Assembly (NCBI RefSeq): GCF_007713735.2
Contig: NZ_VMNW02000063.1
Coordinates: 1-52,996 of the forward strand
Length of the DNA stretch: 52,996 nt
From: Amycolatopsis acidicola
GTDB lineage: Bacteria > Actinomycetota > Actinomycetes > Mycobacteriales > Pseudonocardiaceae
Reading direction: 5' to 3'
The position numbers and the translations under genes were made by a program. This document shows, in pieces, positions 40,910 through 49,330 of the stretch. The notes below the pieces were generated by a model. That model did no database searches and was not told the DNA's origin. It was given only the letters and a program-made list of their open reading frames with translations. Positions within the stretch are counted from its first letter, which is position 1. Every line of letters begins with the position of its first letter.

Positions 40910-42256
40910 TCACGGCCGCGGCCGCTGGTCGATCACACGGCGCATTTTCCCGACCGAACGTTCGAGCGTGTCCGGGTCCAGCACCTCGACGCCGACGCTC
41001 ACCCCGACGCCGTCCTTGACCCTGGTCGCGATCTCCGCCGCGGCGCTGCCCCGGCGCTCGGCCGGGGTGTCGGACCGCGCCTCCACCAGCACCGTGAGGT
41101 GGTCCATCCGGTCTTTGCGGGTCAGGCGCAGCTGGAAGTGCGGGGCGAGCCCGCCGGTGGCGAGCACGATCTCCTCGATCTGGGTGGGGAACACGTTCAC
41201 CCCGCGCAGGATGATCATGTCATCGCTGCGCCCGGTCACCTTGTCCATCCGCCGGAACGCCGGCCGCGCGGTACCGGGGCGCAGCGCGGTCAGGTCGCGG
41301 GTGCGGTAGCGGATGATCGGCATCGCCTGTTTGGTCAGCGAAGTGAACAGCAGCTCGCCGGTTTCCCCTTCGCCCAGCACGTTTTCGTCGACCGGGTCGA
41401 TCACCTCAGGGTAGAAGTGGTCCTCCCAGACGTGCAGCCCGTCCTTGGTCTCCACCGCTTCCTGCGCCACGCCGGGGCCCATCACCTCGGACAGCCCGTA
41501 GATGTCCACCGCGTCGAGGTCCATCCGCTCCTCGATTTCCAGCCGCATCTGCTCGGTCCACGGTTCGGCGCCGAAGATGCCGACCTTGAGCGAGCTCGTG
41601 CGCGGGTCGATGCCCTGGCGCTCGAACTCGTCGAGCAGGGTGAGCATGTACGACGGGGTCACCATGATGACCTCGGGCCGGAAGTCGGTGATGATCTGCA
41701 CCTGCCGTGCCGTCATCCCGCCGGACGCCGGAATCGCCGTGGCACCGAGCTTTTCCACGCCGTAGTGCGCGCCGAGCCCGCCGGTGAACAGACCGTACCC
41801 GTACGCCACATGCACTTTGTGCCCCGGCCGCCCGCCCGCGGCGAAGATCGACCGCGCCACCACGGTGGCCCACGTGTCGATGTCCTGCTCGGTGTAGCCC
41901 ACCACGGTCGGCTTGCCGGTGGTGCCGCTGGAGGCGTGGATGCGGCGGACCTGCTCCTGCGGCACCGCGAACATGCCGAACGGGTAGTGCTCGCGCAGGT
42001 CCTGTTTGGTGGTGTACGGGAACTTCGCCAGATCCGCCAGCTCGCGGCAGTCCTCCGGGCGCACCCCGGCCTCGTCGAACTTCGCGCGGTAGCAGGGCAC
42101 GTTCTCGTAGGCGTGCTTGAGCGTCCACTGTAGACGTTCGAGCTGCCGGGCACGGAGCTCGTCGACGCTCAGCCGTTCGTCCGCCGTGAGGTCGTCGGCC
42201 GCGGGCGCGGTCCCCAGCCGCTTGGCGTGCGGCACTTCGCTGTGCGTGGTGGTCAT
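40910..42256 (-). CDS. paaK: Phenylacetate-CoA ligase
   Basis: A 448-residue adenylating enzyme. The P-loop IHASSGTTGKPTVVGYT, the DIYGLSEVMGPGVA core and the C-terminal hinge (RSDDMIILRGVNVFPTQIEEI) are PaaK signatures. It activates phenylacetate with ATP and CoA as the first step of the aerobic pathway in this window. It lies between paaI and paaR on the minus strand with gaps of 10 and 22 bases. Confidence 0.95.
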   Translation of the reverse strand: MTTTHSEVPHAKRLGTAPAADDLTADERLSVDELRARQLERLQWTLKHAYENVPCYRAKFDEAGVRPEDCRELADLAKFPYTTKQDLREHYPFGMFAVPQEQVRRIHASSGTTGKPTVVGYTEQDIDTWATVVARSIFAAGGRPGHKVHVAYGYGLFTGGLGAHYGVEKLGATAIPASGGMTARQVQIITDFRPEVIMVTPSYMLTLLDEFERQGIDPRTSSLKVGIFGAEPWTEQMRLEIEERMDLDAVDIYGLSEVMGPGVAQEAVETKDGLHVWEDHFYPEVIDPVDENVLGEGETGELLFTSLTKQAMPIIRYRTRDLTALRPGTARPAFRRMDKVTGRSDDMIILRGVNVFPTQIEEIVLATGGLAPHFQLRLTRKDRMDHLTVLVEARSDTPAERRGSAAAEIATRVKDGVGVSVGVEVLDPDTLERSVGKMRRVIDQRPRP

Positions 42257-42266
42257 CGGGGGCTCC

Positions 42267-42671
42267 TCAGTTCTCGGGGCGTTCGATGGTGCGGCTGCGG
42301 CCGCGGAACTCGGCGATGACTTCCTCGCCGCGGCGCACTGTCACGTCGTAGATCCCGTTGCGGCCGTAGCGGGTGCGCTCGTCGGCGGTGGCCACCAGCT
42401 CGTCGCCGAGCCGCGCGCTGCTGACGAAGGAGACCTCCGCGCCGGAGGCGACGGTGACCGGGCCGTGGCTGTTGCACGCGCAGGCGAAGGCGGTGTCGGC
42501 CAGCAGGAACAGGTACCCGCCGTGCGCGATGGCGTGCCCGTTGACCATCTGATCGGTGATCGTCATCCGCGCGACGGCACGCCCGTCACCCGCCTCGAGC
42601 AGCTCGATCCCGAGCGCCTTCGACGCCACGTCGTCGTCGAACATCGCCTGAGCTGCCGTGGACTCCGACAC
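42267..42671 (-). CDS. paaI: Hydroxyphenylacetyl-CoA thioesterase
   Basis: A 134-residue hotdog thioesterase. The catalytic motif is GHAIAHGGYLFLLADTAFACACNSHG, with FVSSARLGDELVATA later, as in PaaI. GTG 42671 (VSESTAAQAMFDDD) has AAGGTGG upstream; the frame continues further 5-prime but into the PaaR box. It rescues CoA from stalled ring-hydroxylated thioesters. First gene of the minus-strand paa unit. Confidence 0.9.
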   Translation of the reverse strand: MSESTAAQAMFDDDVASKALGIELLEAGDGRAVARMTITDQMVNGHAIAHGGYLFLLADTAFACACNSHGPVTVASGAEVSFVSSARLGDELVATADERTRYGRNGIYDVTVRRGEEVIAEFRGRSRTIERPEN

Positions 42672-42688
42672 TCGTTCACCACCTTGTG

Positions 42689-42710
42689 ACTGACCGAATG
42701 GACGGTAATT
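42689..42710. promoter_or_regulatory. PaaR box 1 (paaI side)
   Basis: Starts ACTGACCG and ends CGGTAATT. It matches a 22-base motif I recall for Corynebacterium PaaR (ACTNACCG, then N2-CG-N2, then CGGTNAGT) at 16 of 18 defined positions. It lies 17 bases upstream of the paaI GTG, a repressor position. The consensus is from memory. Confidence 0.7.
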
Positions 42711-42781
42711 AAAGTGACCCTTTCCGCGAGGTCTGTCAAGGGGTGGGTGTCTTTCGCAAACCGCCACGAGGCGCTACCATG

Positions 42782-42803
42782 ACTTCCTGAACGTTCGGTT
42801 GGT
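42782..42803. promoter_or_regulatory. PaaR box 2 (paaZ side)
   Basis: Starts ACTTCCTG and ends CGGTTGGT, with the AACGTTCGGT core. It fits the same 22-base motif at 15 of 18 positions and lies 16 bases before the paaZ ATG, overlapping the likely promoter or leader. Confidence 0.68.
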
Positions 42804-42819
42804 AATTCGAGGAGGATCG

Positions 42820-44847
42820 ATGACGCTCCTGCGGAGCTACGTCAGCGGCGACTGGTTCACCGCGCCCGACGAGGGCGCCCCGCTCCACGACGCCGTCACC
42901 GGCGAGGAGGTCGCCCGGATCTCCTCCACCGGCGTCGACATGGACGCGGCGCTCGACTACGGCCGCCGCGTCGGCGGGCCCGCCCTGGGCGAACTGACGT
43001 TCCACCAGCGTGCCGCGCTGCTCAAGGCGCTGGCTTCGCACCTGCGCGAGCACCGTGACGAGCTGTATGCGCTCTCCGCGCGCACCGGTTCCACGCTCGG
43101 TGACTCGAAGTTCGACGTGGACGGCGGTATCGGTGTGCTGTTCGCCTTCGCCAGCAAGGGAAAGCGCGAGCTGCCGAACGACACGGTGTACGTCGAGGGC
43201 GACGTGGAGCCGCTGGGCAGGGGTGGCACCTTCGTCGCGCAGCACATCGCGAGCCCGCTGCACGGCGTCGCGGTGCAGATCAACGCGTTCAACTTCCCCG
43301 TCTGGGGCCCGCTGGAGAAGTTCGCCCCCGCGTTCCTCGCGGGTGTGCCGAGCCTCGTGAAGCCGGCCAGCCAGACCGCGTACCTCACCGAGAAGCTCGT
43401 CGAGCTGATCATCGATTCCGGCCTGCTGCCCGAGGGCTCGCTGCAGCTGGTGTGCGGCAGCGCCGGTGACCTCCTCGACCACGTCACGGCGCAGGATCTG
43501 GTGTCCTTCACCGGTTCCGCCTCCACCGCGCGGAAGCTGCGCGCGCACCCGGCGATCGTGCGCAACGCCGTCCGGTTCAACGCCGAAGCCGACTCGCTCA
43601 ACTGCTCGATCCTCGGCCCGGACGCGAAGCCCGGCACGCCCGAGTTCGACCTCTACGTCAAGCAGCTCGTCACCGAGATGACGGTGAAGGCCGGGCAGAA
43701 GTGCACCGCGATCCGCCGCGCTTTCGTGCCCGCGGAACTGCTCGACGACGTCGCCGAGGCCGTCAGCGCGCGGCTCGCGAAGGTCGTCGTCGGCAACCCG
43801 AACAGTGAAGGCGTGCGGATGGGCGCGCTGGCCAGCCTGGAGCAGCGCGAAGAAGTCCGCCGCTCGCTGAAAGCCTTGCAGGCGGCGGGAAGCATCGTGT
43901 TCGGCGACCCCGAACGGGTCGAGGTCACGGATGCCGACGCCGAGCGCGGCGCCTTCATCTCGCCGATCCTGCTCAAGGGCGACCCCGAGCGCGCCGAGCC
44001 GCACGAGGTCGAGGCTTTCGGCCCGGTGTCCACGCTGCTGCAGTACACGTCGGCCGAGCAGGTCATCGGCTACGCGGCCCGCGGCGAGGGCAGCCTCGCG
44101 GGCTCGGTCGTCACCGGCGACGCGGAGTTCGCGCGCGAGATCGTGCTCGGCGTCGCGCCGTGGCACGGGCGGCTGCTGGTGCTCGACACCGACGACGCCA
44201 AGGAGTCCACGGGGCACGGTTCGCCGATGCCGCAACTGGTCCACGGCGGCCCCGGCCGCGCGGGCGGCGGCGAGGAGATGGGTGGCATCCGCGGCGTGCT
44301 GCACCACATGCAGCGCACCGCCGTGCAGGCCAGCCCCCGGGTACTGAGCGCGGTCACGGGCCGGTGGGTGGCGGGCGCGCCGCGTGCCGAGGGCGTCCAC
44401 CCGTTCCGGAAGTCCTTGGCGGAGCTGAAGATCGGCGACTCCGTGGTGGCCGGGCCCCGTGCCGTCACGCGCGAGGACGTCGACCATTTCGCCGAGTTCA
44501 CCGGCGACACGTTCTACGCGCACACCGACCCCGATGCGGCCGCCGCGAACCCGCTGTTCGGCGGGATCGTCGCGCACGGCTACCTGGTGGTCTCGTTCGC
44601 CGCGGGCCTGTTCGTCTCGCCCGAGCCCGGCCCGGTGCTCGCGAACTACGGCCTGGAGAACCTGCGCTTCCTGACCCCGGTCAAACCGGGCGACGAGCTG
44701 ACGGTGACCCTGACCTGCAAGCAGATCACCCCGCGACTCGACCAGGACTACGGCGAGGTCCGCTGGGACGCCGACGTGACCAACGCCGGCGGGGACTCGG
44801 TCGCCAAGTACGACGTGCTCACCCTGGTCGCCAAGGAGGACTCGTGA
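42820..44847 (+). CDS. paaZ: PaaZ: oxepin-CoA hydrolase / 3-oxo-5,6-dehydrosuberyl-CoA semialdehyde dehydrogenase
   Basis: A 675-residue two-domain enzyme. The N-terminal aldehyde dehydrogenase (about 1-520) has INAFNFPVWGPLEKFAPA, the nucleophile Cys in AGQKCTAIRR and the late EAFGPVSTL block. The C-terminal MaoC-like hydratase (about 530-675) has REDVDHFAEFTGDTFYAHTDPDAAAANPLFGGIVAHGY with the Asp/His pair. It opens the oxepin ring and oxidises the aldehyde. ATG 42820 has GAGGAGG upstream. First gene of paaZABCDE. Confidence 0.95.
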   Translation: MTLLRSYVSGDWFTAPDEGAPLHDAVTGEEVARISSTGVDMDAALDYGRRVGGPALGELTFHQRAALLKALASHLREHRDELYALSARTGSTLGDSKFDVDGGIGVLFAFASKGKRELPNDTVYVEGDVEPLGRGGTFVAQHIASPLHGVAVQINAFNFPVWGPLEKFAPAFLAGVPSLVKPASQTAYLTEKLVELIIDSGLLPEGSLQLVCGSAGDLLDHVTAQDLVSFTGSASTARKLRAHPAIVRNAVRFNAEADSLNCSILGPDAKPGTPEFDLYVKQLVTEMTVKAGQKCTAIRRAFVPAELLDDVAEAVSARLAKVVVGNPNSEGVRMGALASLEQREEVRRSLKALQAAGSIVFGDPERVEVTDADAERGAFISPILLKGDPERAEPHEVEAFGPVSTLLQYTSAEQVIGYAARGEGSLAGSVVTGDAEFAREIVLGVAPWHGRLLVLDTDDAKESTGHGSPMPQLVHGGPGRAGGGEEMGGIRGVLHHMQRTAVQASPRVLSAVTGRWVAGAPRAEGVHPFRKSLAELKIGDSVVAGPRAVTREDVDHFAEFTGDTFYAHTDPDAAAANPLFGGIVAHGYLVVSFAAGLFVSPEPGPVLANYGLENLRFLTPVKPGDELTVTLTCKQITPRLDQDYGEVRWDADVTNAGGDSVAKYDVLTLVAKEDS

Positions 44848-45791
44848 CCGCCACACTGTCCGAAAAGGACCTCGAAGCCCACTTCGAGCACACCATCTCG
44901 AAGGACCAGCGGATCGAGCCGCGCGACTGGGTGCCCGAGGGCTACCGGAAGACGATGATCCGGATGATCGCGCAGCACGCGCATTCGGAGATCATCGGCA
45001 TGCAGCCCGAGGGCAACTGGATCACCCGCGCGCCTTCCCTTCGCCGCAAGGCGATCCTGCTCGCGAAGGTGCAGGACGAGGCGGGCCACGGGCTGTACCT
45101 GTACTCGGCTACCGAAACCCTCGGCGCCGACCGCGGTGACCTGACCGAACGGCTGGTCACCGGGCGGCAGAAGTACTCCTCGATCTTCAACTACCCGACG
45201 CTGACCTTCGCCGACGTCGGCGTGATCGGCTGGCTGGTGGACGGCGCGGCGATCTGCAACCAGGTGCCGTTGTGCCGCAGCAGCTACGGCCCGTACGCGC
45301 GGGCGATGATCCGGATCTGCAAGGAGGAGTCCTTCCACCAGCGGCAGGGTTTCGAGCTGCTGATGACGATGATGAAGGGCACCCGGGCGCAGCGGGAGAT
45401 GGTGCAGGAGGCGGTGAACCGCTGGTGGTGGCCGTCGCTGATGATGTTCGGCCCGCCGGACGGCGATTCGCCGAACACCGCGCAGTCGATGGCCTGGCGG
45501 ATCAAGCGGCACACCAACGACGAGCTGCGCCAGCGTTTCGTCGACATGTCGGTACCGCAGGCGGAGATCCTCGGCGTCACGTTCCCGGACCCGGAGCTGA
45601 AGTGGAACGCCGAACGCGGGCACTACGACTTCGGCGCCGTCGACTGGGACGAGTTCAAGCAGGTCGTCTCCGGCAACGGCCCGTGCAACGCCGAGCGCGT
45701 CGAACACCGCCGGCAGGCACACGAAGACGGGGCGTGGGTCCGCGAAGCCGCGGCCGCGCATGCGCGCAAGACCCAGGAGGTGGCGGCGTGA
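44844..45791 (+). CDS. paaA: PaaA, catalytic subunit of phenylacetyl-CoA epoxidase
   Basis: A 315-residue ferritin-like diiron protein. Iron ligands include the Glu and His of KVQDEAGHGLYLY and of ICKEESFHQRQGFE. It epoxidises phenylacetyl-CoA using O2 and electrons from PaaE. GTG 44844 overlaps the paaZ stop, with AAGGAGGA upstream. The C-terminus and the paaB start overlap by four bases. Confidence 0.95.
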   Translation: MTATLSEKDLEAHFEHTISKDQRIEPRDWVPEGYRKTMIRMIAQHAHSEIIGMQPEGNWITRAPSLRRKAILLAKVQDEAGHGLYLYSATETLGADRGDLTERLVTGRQKYSSIFNYPTLTFADVGVIGWLVDGAAICNQVPLCRSSYGPYARAMIRICKEESFHQRQGFELLMTMMKGTRAQREMVQEAVNRWWWPSLMMFGPPDGDSPNTAQSMAWRIKRHTNDELRQRFVDMSVPQAEILGVTFPDPELKWNAERGHYDFGAVDWDEFKQVVSGNGPCNAERVEHRRQAHEDGAWVREAAAAHARKTQEVAA

Positions 45792-46069
45792 ACGAGTGGC
45801 CGTTGTACGAAGTTTTCGTGCGGGGCAAGCGGGGCCTCAATCACGTGCACGTCGGTTCGCTGCGCGCGGCGGACGACCAGATGGCCCTGCACAACGCCCG
45901 CGACCTGTACACCAGGCGCAACGAAGGCGTGAGCATCTGGGTGGTCAAGGCCGCCGACATCACCGCGGCCTCGCCCGACGAGAAGGACCCGTTCTTCGCG
46001 CCGAGCGCCGACAAGGTGTACCGGCACCCGACGTTCTACGACATTCCCGACGACGTTCCCCACATGTGA
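45788..46069 (+). CDS. paaB: PaaB, small subunit of phenylacetyl-CoA epoxidase
   Basis: A 93-residue PaaB: NEWPLYEVFVRGKRGLNHVHVGSLRA and the LYTRRNEGVSIWVVKA block are nearly diagnostic. It bridges PaaAC units in the complex and has no catalytic residues. GTG start overlaps the paaA stop. Confidence 0.95.
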   Translation: MNEWPLYEVFVRGKRGLNHVHVGSLRAADDQMALHNARDLYTRRNEGVSIWVVKAADITAASPDEKDPFFAPSADKVYRHPTFYDIPDDVPHM

Positions 46070-46076
46070 GCTGACG

Positions 46077-46946
46077 ATGTCCTTTGACACTGCCTACGAG
46101 GCACTCGCGGACGCCCAGGACGACTCGAGGTGGGCGTTCGGTACCGGGTTCGCCGACCCACTGTCCGGAGTGGACACCACGCTGCCGTCCGGAATGGACG
46201 GTGCCGAGCTTTCGGCGTACTGCCTCATGCTCGGCGACGACGCGCTGATCTTCTCGCACCGGCTCCAGGAGTGGTGCACCAACGCGCCCGAGCTGGAGGA
46301 CGAGGTCGCGATCGCCAACATCGGGCTCGACCTGCTCGGCCAGGCGCGGCTGCTGCTGGCGCGGGCCGGGAAGGCCGACGGCAGCGAACGTTCCGAGGAC
46401 TCCTACGCGTTCTTCCGCGCCGAGCACGAGTTCCGCAACGTCCGGCTGGCCGAGCTGCCGCGCGGCGACTTCGGGCGGTTGATCGCCCTGCTGCTGGTGT
46501 TCTCCACCTGGCGGCTCGCCCTGCTGCAGCGGTTGCGCGACTCGCGTGACCCGGTGCTCGCGGCCATCGCGACCAAGGGCGTCAAGGAGGTCGCCTACCA
46601 CCGCGACTACGCGGCGCAGTGGGCGGTCCGGCTCGGTGACGGCACCGAGTTCTCGCACGAGCGCATGCAGGCCGGGCTGAACGAGATCTGGCCTTACGTG
46701 GGCGAGCTGTTCGCGTCGCATCCGGTCGAGGTGAGCGTCGGCGTGGACCCGGCGTCGCTGCGTGAAGAATTCGACGACGTGCTCGCGCAGGTGTGTTCGG
46801 CGGCAACGCTGGACGTGCCCGAGGTGCCCGCACGTGCCGGGGTTTCCGGCCGTACCGGTCGCGACGGCGTGCACACCGAGGCGATGGGTTACCTGCTGGC
46901 GGAGCTGCAGTCCGTGGCACGCGCGTATCCGGACGCGACATGGTGA
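46077..46946 (+). CDS. paaC: PaaC, structural subunit of phenylacetyl-CoA epoxidase
   Basis: A 289-residue PaaA paralogue: LAYCLMLGDDALIFSHRLQEW-like N-terminus (here SAYCLMLGDDALIFSHRLQ) and IGLDLLGQARLLL, VAYHRDYAAQWAVRLGDGT. It pairs with PaaA and supports substrate binding; the diiron site is incomplete in this family. Seven bases after paaB. Confidence 0.93.
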   Translation: MSFDTAYEALADAQDDSRWAFGTGFADPLSGVDTTLPSGMDGAELSAYCLMLGDDALIFSHRLQEWCTNAPELEDEVAIANIGLDLLGQARLLLARAGKADGSERSEDSYAFFRAEHEFRNVRLAELPRGDFGRLIALLLVFSTWRLALLQRLRDSRDPVLAAIATKGVKEVAYHRDYAAQWAVRLGDGTEFSHERMQAGLNEIWPYVGELFASHPVEVSVGVDPASLREEFDDVLAQVCSAATLDVPEVPARAGVSGRTGRDGVHTEAMGYLLAELQSVARAYPDATW

Positions 46947-47422
46947 GCGCGCTGCGGGCCGCCGAATCGGTGACCGATCCCGAACTGCCGATGCTCACGC
47001 TGGCCGACCTCGGCGTGCTGCGCGAAGTGTCCGAAGAGGACGGACGCGTGGTCGTGTCGATCACGCCGACGTACACCGGCTGCCCGGCGATGGACACGAT
47101 GCGGGACGACCTGGTGCACGCGCTGGAGCGCGCCGGCTACGAGGACGTCGAGGTGCGCACGGTGCTGCGCCCGGCGTGGTCCAGCGACTGGATCACCGAC
47201 GACGGCCGCCGCAAACTCGCCAAGGCGGGCATCGCCCCGCCCGGCGCGGCGCCCCGCGGCCCGATTCCGCTGCGGCTCGGGCCCGCGGTGCGGCGGGTCA
47301 CCTGCCCGCTGTGCGGTTCCGCCGACACCGTGGCGGTGTCGGAATTCGGGCCCACCGCGTGCAAAGCGCTGCGGCGCTGCCACGGCTGTCACGAAACTTT
47401 CGAGCACGTCAAGGAGATCTGA
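46940..47422 (+). CDS. paaD: PaaD, maturation factor of phenylacetyl-CoA epoxidase
   Basis: A 160-residue MIP18/DUF59-type protein with TDPELPMLTLADLGVL and ITPTYTGCPAMDTM, followed by a cysteine-rich C-terminus (TCPLCGS ... CKALRRCHGCHETF) that likely binds Zn or assists Fe-S loading. ATG 46940 overlaps paaC; GTG 46943 in the same frame is an alternative start. Needed for PaaABCE activity, probably in metal-centre assembly. Confidence 0.93.
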   Translation: MVSALRAAESVTDPELPMLTLADLGVLREVSEEDGRVVVSITPTYTGCPAMDTMRDDLVHALERAGYEDVEVRTVLRPAWSSDWITDDGRRKLAKAGIAPPGAAPRGPIPLRLGPAVRRVTCPLCGSADTVAVSEFGPTACKALRRCHGCHETFEHVKEI

Positions 47423-47423
47423 G

Positions 47424-48494
47424 TTGACCACCACACGTGTGCGGGGCAGTTTCCACTCGCTCGCCGTTGCCGGGGTCGACCGGCTGTGCGAAGACGCGGT
47501 CGCGGTCACCTTCGACGTGCCACCGGAGCTCGCGGACGACTTCCGGTTCCGGGCAGGGCAGTCCCTGACGCTGCGGCGCATGGTCGACGGCCGCGAAGAA
47601 CGCCGCTCGTACTCGATCTGCGCGCCGGAGGGCGAGAAGCCGCGCATCGGCGTGCGCGAGGTGCCGGACGGGCTGTTCTCCAGCTGGCTCGTGCGGGAGG
47701 TGCGGCCCGGCGACGAGATCGAGGTCGGCACCCCGGCCGGCGCCTTCACCCCCGGCGCCGAGCCTGGCCACCACGTGCTCATCGCGGCGGGATCGGGGAT
47801 CACGCCGGTGCTCTCGATCGCGTCGACCGTGCTGCGCGAGCCGAAGTCCACGGTCACGCTGCTCTACGGAAACCGCCGCACGGACACGGTGATGTTCGCC
47901 GACGAGCTCGCCGACCTGAAGGACCGGTACCCGGACCGGCTCGAACTGGTGCACGTGCTCTCCCGCGAACCGCGTGAGGCGGAGCTGTTCACCGGCAGGC
48001 TCGACGCGGCCAAGCTGCGCGCGCTGATGGCGTTGTTCCCGGATGTGTCCGCGGTGGACCACTGGTGGCTGTGCGGCCCGTTCGGCATGGTCACCGAGGC
48101 GCGGGACCTGTTGCGCGACAAGGGGATCGGCGTCGAACGAATCCACCAGGAACTGTTCTATGTGGACGATGTGCCGCCCGAACCGGTGCGCCACGAGGAC
48201 GCGAAGGCCGAGGGCCTGACCACCGAGGTGACGATCATCCTCGACGGGCGCTCGACGACCACCGCGCAGCCCCGCGACCTCGCCATCCTCGACGGCGCCC
48301 AGCGAGCGCGGCCCGATCTGCCTTTCGCGTGCAAGGGCGGTGTCTGCGGAACCTGCCGCGCGAAGGTCACCAGCGGCGAGGCGGATATGCGCCGCAACTT
48401 CGCCCTGGAAGAGGCGGAAGTGGCGGAGGGCTTCGTGCTGACCTGCCAGACTCTCCCGTGCGGCCCAAAGCTGACCGTCGACTACGACGCCTAA
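47424..48494 (+). CDS. paaE: PaaE, reductase subunit of phenylacetyl-CoA epoxidase
   Basis: A 356-residue reductase. The FAD motif is RRSYSICAPEG, NADP binding is GSGITPVLSI, and a C-terminal plant-type [2Fe-2S] domain has Cys ligands in CKGGVCGTC plus VLTCQT about 30 residues on. It passes electrons from NADPH to PaaA. TTG 47424 is the likely start, with AAGGAGAT at the right distance. It ends the paa operon and overlaps the convergent methyltransferase gene by four bases. Confidence 0.94.
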   Translation: MTTTRVRGSFHSLAVAGVDRLCEDAVAVTFDVPPELADDFRFRAGQSLTLRRMVDGREERRSYSICAPEGEKPRIGVREVPDGLFSSWLVREVRPGDEIEVGTPAGAFTPGAEPGHHVLIAAGSGITPVLSIASTVLREPKSTVTLLYGNRRTDTVMFADELADLKDRYPDRLELVHVLSREPREAELFTGRLDAAKLRALMALFPDVSAVDHWWLCGPFGMVTEARDLLRDKGIGVERIHQELFYVDDVPPEPVRHEDAKAEGLTTEVTIILDGRSTTTAQPRDLAILDGAQRARPDLPFACKGGVCGTCRAKVTSGEADMRRNFALEEAEVAEGFVLTCQTLPCGPKLTVDYDA

Positions 48495-49330
48495 CCGATC
48501 CGTCCCACCCCGGCCACCCCCATCTGCCGCGACGCGTCCTCGTCGTCGGGCACGTAGCCCGGGTCGTCGGGGCGCCAGTCCGGCAGCAGCACCAGGCCGG
48601 GCGGCACGAGTTCGGCGTTCCCGAAGAACTCGGTGATCTGCGCGCGGTTGCGGATCGCGAGGTCCTCGGCCACCGAGCTGTTGTAGACCTTGTTCGTCTC
48701 CCGCTGCAGCGCCAGGCTGCGGTCCGAACTCTCCGGCGGGGCCAGGTGGCTCAGCGCGAAATAGCTGCCCGGCACCAGCCGCGAGGTGTACCGCCGCGCC
48801 ACGTCGAGCGCCTCGGCGTCGTCGGTGACGAAGTGCAGCACGGAGATCATCAGCACCGCCACCGGCTGCGCGAAGTCCAGCAGCCCGGTCACCTCCGGGC
48901 TGTCGAGCACCGCCTCCGGCTCGCACAGATCCGCGTGCAGGTACCGGGTGTCCGGATCCTCGCCGAGGATCTCCCTGCCGAACGCGACCGCGTCCCACTC
49001 GTAGTCCACGTACACCACGCGCGAGCCCCGCGCCTCCGCCTGCGCGATCTCGTGCACGTTGCCGACCGTCGGGATTCCCGAGCCGAGGTCGAGGAACTGC
49101 CGGATCCCGGCGCGCGCCAGGAAACGCACCGCGCGTTGCAGGAACTCGCGGTTGTAGCGGGCGACGAGCGTGGCCAGCGGGAACGACTGCAGCGTGCGCG
49201 CGCCGGCCGCCCTGTCGATGGGGTAGTTGTGCGTGCCGCCGAGCATGTAGTCGTACACGCGCGCGGCCGTGGCCACCGACGGATCGGACGCGTGCGCTCC
49301 GCGCTGCCGGGCTTCAGGTTCGGTCGGCAT
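48491..49330 (-). CDS. SAM-dependent methyltransferase, DUF574 type
   Basis: A 279-residue protein of the actinobacterial DUF574 methyltransferase family: SVATAARVYDYMLGGTHNYPIDR at the N-terminus, and the SAM site IRQFLDLGSGIPTVGNVHEIAQ followed by VVYVDYEWDAV. The natural substrate of the family is not established. Its start overlaps the upstream HTH gene, a pairing common in Streptomyces and Amycolatopsis. Confidence 0.88.
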   Translation of the reverse strand: MPTEPEARQRGAHASDPSVATAARVYDYMLGGTHNYPIDRAAGARTLQSFPLATLVARYNREFLQRAVRFLARAGIRQFLDLGSGIPTVGNVHEIAQAEARGSRVVYVDYEWDAVAFGREILGEDPDTRYLHADLCEPEAVLDSPEVTGLLDFAQPVAVLMISVLHFVTDDAEALDVARRYTSRLVPGSYFALSHLAPPESSDRSLALQRETNKVYNSSVAEDLAIRNRAQITEFFGNAELVPPGLVLLPDWRPDDPGYVPDDEDASRQMGVAGVGRIG

